A DNA stretch of 8,199 bases from JBHGAV01 sp041946685 (GTDB lineage Bacteria > Acidobacteriota > Terriglobia > Bryobacterales > Bryobacteraceae), in contig JBHGAV010000109.1 of the NCBI GenBank assembly GCA_041946685.1, positions 1 through 8,199 of the forward strand. The letters are read 5' to 3'. The translations under genes were made by a program, and so were the position numbers. A model generated the notes under the pieces. That model did not search any database. It was given only the letters and a program-made list of their open reading frames with translations, and was not told where the DNA came from. Positions 6,007 through 8,199 of this stretch are shown here, piece by piece; within the stretch, counting starts at the first letter, position 1; each line of letters begins with the position of its first letter.

Positions 6007-7287
6007 TTGACCATACTCGTCATCGGCAACGGAGGACGCGAACACGCCATCGCCTGGCGGCTGGCACGAGACGCATCGGGCGCAAGAGTCTACGCCTCGC
6101 CGGGCAATCCCGGCATCGCGTCGGCGGCCGAGTGCCTCAAGCCCGCTGATTCAACGCCTGAGGCTCTCCTGCGGCTTGCCGAGTCGGTCGGCGCGGATCT
6201 CACCGTGGTTGGTCCCGAAGCCCCGCTGGTCGCCGGCGTTGTCGATTGTTTTCGCGCTGCGGGCCGTCTGATCGTGGGACCAACCGCTGCCGCCGCCCGC
6301 CTGGAGGGCAGTAAGATCTTCGCCAAGCAGGCTATGGTGCGATACGGAGTGCCGACGGCCGCCTATGCCGCAGCGGACACTTACGAAGAGGCCGTTGGCG
6401 CTTTGGACCGCTTCACCTACCCTCTGGTCCTGAAGGCGGACGGCTTGGCAGCGGGCAAAGGTGTCCTTATCGTTAATGATCGGCAGGAGGCCCTGAAAAC
6501 TATAGAGGGGCTCCTCTCCGGCGCCCTCGTCGGTAGCGCCGGATCCCGCCTCGTCATTGAGGAGTTCCTTCGGGGCGAAGAGGTTAGCTTCATCGCCCTC
6601 AGCGACGGCCGTGACATCCTGCCGCTCGAACCCACCCAGGACCACAAGGCCGTCTTCGAAGGCGACCAGGGCCCCAACACGGGCGGCATGGGCGCCTATT
6701 GCGACAGCCGGATCCTCTCCGCCGCCGACACCAGCCAGGTCATCGAGCGCGTGATGTTGCCGGTGGTCGCCGGTATGCGCCGTGACGGGTGTCCCTTTAC
6801 CGGCTTTCTCTATGCCGGCCTGATGATGACCGACGGCGGCCCCAAGGTCCTCGAGTTCAACGTGCGCTTGGGCGATCCCGAAACCCAGGCCCTGATGCAT
6901 CGCATGACCTCGGACTTCGGCCCGCTTCTGGAAGCGGCGGCCAGAGGTGATCTGGCCGGCGCGAAGGCCGATTGGCACGCCGAGCCATCGGTGTGTGTCG
7001 TGATGGCCTCGGAGGGTTATCCGGGGACGCCCCGCACGGGCGACGCGATCAGCGGCATCGGGGATGCGGAGGCGCTGGGCGCGGCCGTGTTCCACGCCGG
7101 CACGAAGCTCTCCGGCACGGATCTGGTGACCTCGGGCGGCCGGGTGCTGGGCGTCACCGCGTCGGGAGCGGACCTCGCCTCGGCGACCGAGCACACCTAT
7201 GAGGCCGTTGCGAAGATTCACTTCCGGGGCATGCACTACCGCCGCGACATCGGCCGCAAGGGTATCAAGCGGTGGCAGTGCCCTTGA
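6007..7287 (+). CDS. purD: Phosphoribosylamine-glycine ligase (GAR synthetase) PurD
   Basis: PurD joins glycine to 5-phosphoribosylamine with ATP, the second step of de novo purine synthesis, in the cytosol. The 426 residues match the monofunctional enzyme. In order: the N-terminal GNGGREHA (7-14), GPEAPLVAG (69-77), the ATP-grasp segment KADGLAAGKG (143-152), EEFLRGEEVSF (185-195), the QDHK...GPNTGGMGAY block (211-231), the metal-binding EFNVRLGDPETQ (283-294) and the C-terminal MASEGYPG region (333-340). All expected catalytic motifs are present. The TTG start is decided by the early position of the first motif and a GGGGGA ribosome binding site. purD stands apart from other purine genes here; it is divergent from mnmG and its last 23 bases overlap the opposite-strand methyltransferase gene. 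The overlapping C-terminal residues (about KRWQCP) lie past the conserved region. Confidence 0.98.
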   Translation: MTILVIGNGGREHAIAWRLARDASGARVYASPGNPGIASAAECLKPADSTPEALLRLAESVGADLTVVGPEAPLVAGVVDCFRAAGRLIVGPTAAAARLEGSKIFAKQAMVRYGVPTAAYAAADTYEEAVGALDRFTYPLVLKADGLAAGKGVLIVNDRQEALKTIEGLLSGALVGSAGSRLVIEEFLRGEEVSFIALSDGRDILPLEPTQDHKAVFEGDQGPNTGGMGAYCDSRILSAADTSQVIERVMLPVVAGMRRDGCPFTGFLYAGLMMTDGGPKVLEFNVRLGDPETQALMHRMTSDFGPLLEAAARGDLAGAKADWHAEPSVCVVMASEGYPGTPRTGDAISGIGDAEALGAAVFHAGTKLSGTDLVTSGGRVLGVTASGADLASATEHTYEAVAKIHFRGMHYRRDIGRKGIKRWQCP

Positions 7288-8071
7288 AGAAGGTGTAGCA
7301 GAAGGTCCCGTCAGCCCCGGTGGCGCGGTACATGTCCCGAATCCCCTTGTCCCAGGCGGCTTCGTCGGTCAGACCGAGCGAGATCGCCTGCTCCCGCACT
7401 CCTTCGACCATGGCGATGAAGGTGTTCCGGGAGAAGCCCTCCACCAACTCGGGGCGGCTGGAGTCAACGTAGACCATCCGCGGGCTGACGCGTACCGAGC
7501 GAAAGCCGGCTTCTGCCAGCAGCGGGTACAGGCGGCGGCCGATGAGCGAGTCGCCGCCCAGACGTGCCTGGATTTCGATCAGGCACTGCACCGTGCTCGT
7601 GGCCTCAGGCGTCTGAGGATGGCAATACCAGGAGCCATGATCGCCCTCAATGACCGTGACCGTCCCACCGGCGCGCAGAAACCGGCGCAGGCCGCGGAGG
7701 GCTTTGAGCGGATCGGCCAGGTGTTCCAGCACAAAGCAGAGGAACAGGTGATCGAAGCTCGCTTCTGCGAAGGGCAGACTGAACAAGTCGGCTACCTGAA
7801 GGGAAACGTTCCGATGGCCCGCCGCCCGGACACGGGCGGCAGCGGTCTTGACGGAAGCTGGTGATACATCCACCGAAACTATCTGCGCCCCCGGGCTCGA
7901 GGCGGCCAGCAAGACAGTCTGCGCGCCCGTCCCGCAGCCGCATTCCAGGACCCGGGCGCCGGGCGGGTAGGTGGTGTCGTGATGGAGCAGGCCGCTGAGG
8001 GTGTTTGCCTGGTCGCTGAGTCGCGTTGCTTCGCGGCCGGAATAGCCGTGTACATATCCTGCGTTGGGCAT
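7265..8071 (-). CDS. Class I SAM-dependent methyltransferase of unknown substrate
   Basis: This 268-residue protein has a Rossmann-type methyltransferase core. Motif I is VLECGCGTGA (41-50), an acidic residue ends strand 2 (Asp68 in VSVDVS), ADLFSLPF (94-101) is the adenine-side motif and LCFVLEHL (111-118) the post-motif II helix, followed by IEGDHGSW (141-148). The N-terminal YVHGYSGREATRLSDQANTL and the C-terminal RMVYVDSSRPELVEGF look familiar from a family of stand-alone methyltransferases found in scattered bacteria and archaea, often labelled UbiE-like. I know of no proven substrate. The start is ATG (8069-8071), without a clear ribosome binding site. The gene stands alone: it is convergent with purD, overlapping by 23 bases, and divergent from a tRNA-Arg gene 70 bases away. 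There is no sign of a link with quinone or glycan genes, so no pathway is assigned. Confidence 0.93.
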   Translation of the reverse strand: MPNAGYVHGYSGREATRLSDQANTLSGLLHHDTTYPPGARVLECGCGTGAQTVLLAASSPGAQIVSVDVSPASVKTAAARVRAAGHRNVSLQVADLFSLPFAEASFDHLFLCFVLEHLADPLKALRGLRRFLRAGGTVTVIEGDHGSWYCHPQTPEATSTVQCLIEIQARLGGDSLIGRRLYPLLAEAGFRSVRVSPRMVYVDSSRPELVEGFSRNTFIAMVEGVREQAISLGLTDEAAWDKGIRDMYRATGADGTFCYTFFKGTATA

Positions 8072-8122
8072 CGGTATTCAGTCTGCCACAGCGGGCGCCG
8101 ATGCCGTCTCAACCGCCTACGC

Positions 8123-8128
8123 TACAAT
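8123..8128 (+). promoter_or_regulatory. Candidate -10 box of tRNA-Arg
   Basis: TACAAT (5 of 6 to TATAAT) ends 13 bases before the tRNA 5' end, a usual distance. No clear -35 box is visible upstream. Confidence 0.45.
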
Positions 8129-8141
8129 GAGGACTGGCGAT

Positions 8142-8199
8142 GGGGACGTAGCTCAGATGGATAGAGCGGCCGCCTCCTAAGCGGCAGGTCGGCAGTTCG
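8142..8199 (+). tRNA. tRNA-Arg (anticodon CCT), 3' end beyond the window
   Basis: Acceptor 5' strand GGGGACG (8142-8148), TA, D-arm GCTC/GAGC (8151-8154 and 8164-8167), anticodon arm GCCGC-CTCCTAA-GCGGC with five Watson-Crick pairs and anticodon CCT (8176-8178), variable loop AGGTC, T-stem GGCAG (8191-8195) and loop start TTCG at the window end. It reads AGG codons. What is visible is fully regular; the missing part is due to the window edge only. Confidence 0.93.

Noticed and set aside
6151..7236. A 361-codon open frame on the minus strand, antisense to purD
   Set aside because: It is a shadow of purD codon bias in GC-rich DNA: the translation is rich in Gly, Arg, His and Ala, shows no domain, and purD itself has every expected motif.
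1..8199. CRISPR arrays, insertion sequences, prophage or defence genes
   Set aside because: No regular repeat-spacer pattern, transposase, integrase or defence domain was found on either strand.

Overview
The window looks like chromosomal DNA of a GC-rich bacterium. The left end carries an O-antigen/polysaccharide ABC exporter ATPase (Wzt type) and a sugar-cluster methyltransferase, which suggests a Gram-negative envelope. The protein styles (a methyltransferase starting with the EFTGERVIPGQV motif, a ParB ending its core in LSVRQVERLIS) remind me of Acidobacteriota, but this is a recollection and not a proven placement.

Layout. (1) Positions 1-1457, minus strand: the 5' end of a SAM-dependent methyltransferase, preceded by and overlapping a wzt-like ABC ATPase gene with its own promoter. 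(2) Positions 1458-1940: a gap without convincing genes, holding hairpins and a palindrome. (3) Positions 1941-2012, plus strand: a CAU-anticodon tRNA whose sequence stops looking like a tRNA inside the T-loop, exactly where the antisense parB gene stops looking like parB. (4) Positions 1921-5971, minus strand: the classic run mnmG > rsmG > parA > parB, tightly packed or overlapping, with a near-perfect parS site in the last codons of rsmG. (5) Positions 6007-7287, plus strand: purD, divergent from mnmG across only 35 bases. (6) Positions 7265-8071, minus strand: an uncharacterised class I methyltransferase, convergent with purD and overlapping its 3' end. (7) Positions 8142-8199, plus strand: a tRNA-Arg(CCT) cut by the window edge.

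How the parts work together. MnmG (tRNA wobble-uridine modification) and RsmG (16S rRNA m7G methylation) are translation-accuracy enzymes. They are commonly linked to parA/parB, the chromosome partitioning system that acts on parS sites such as the one found here. PurD makes glycinamide ribonucleotide in purine synthesis. The Wzt-like ATPase would power polysaccharide export with a permease that is not present here.

The most notable point is the junction near position 1994-2000. ParB has its N-terminal CTP-binding part and helix-turn-helix, but its C-terminal dimerisation domain is gone and is replaced by about 24 residues translated from the antisense of a tRNA. This is either a real genome rearrangement with its breakpoint in a tRNA gene, or an assembly/amplification chimera. 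The sequence alone cannot separate the two.
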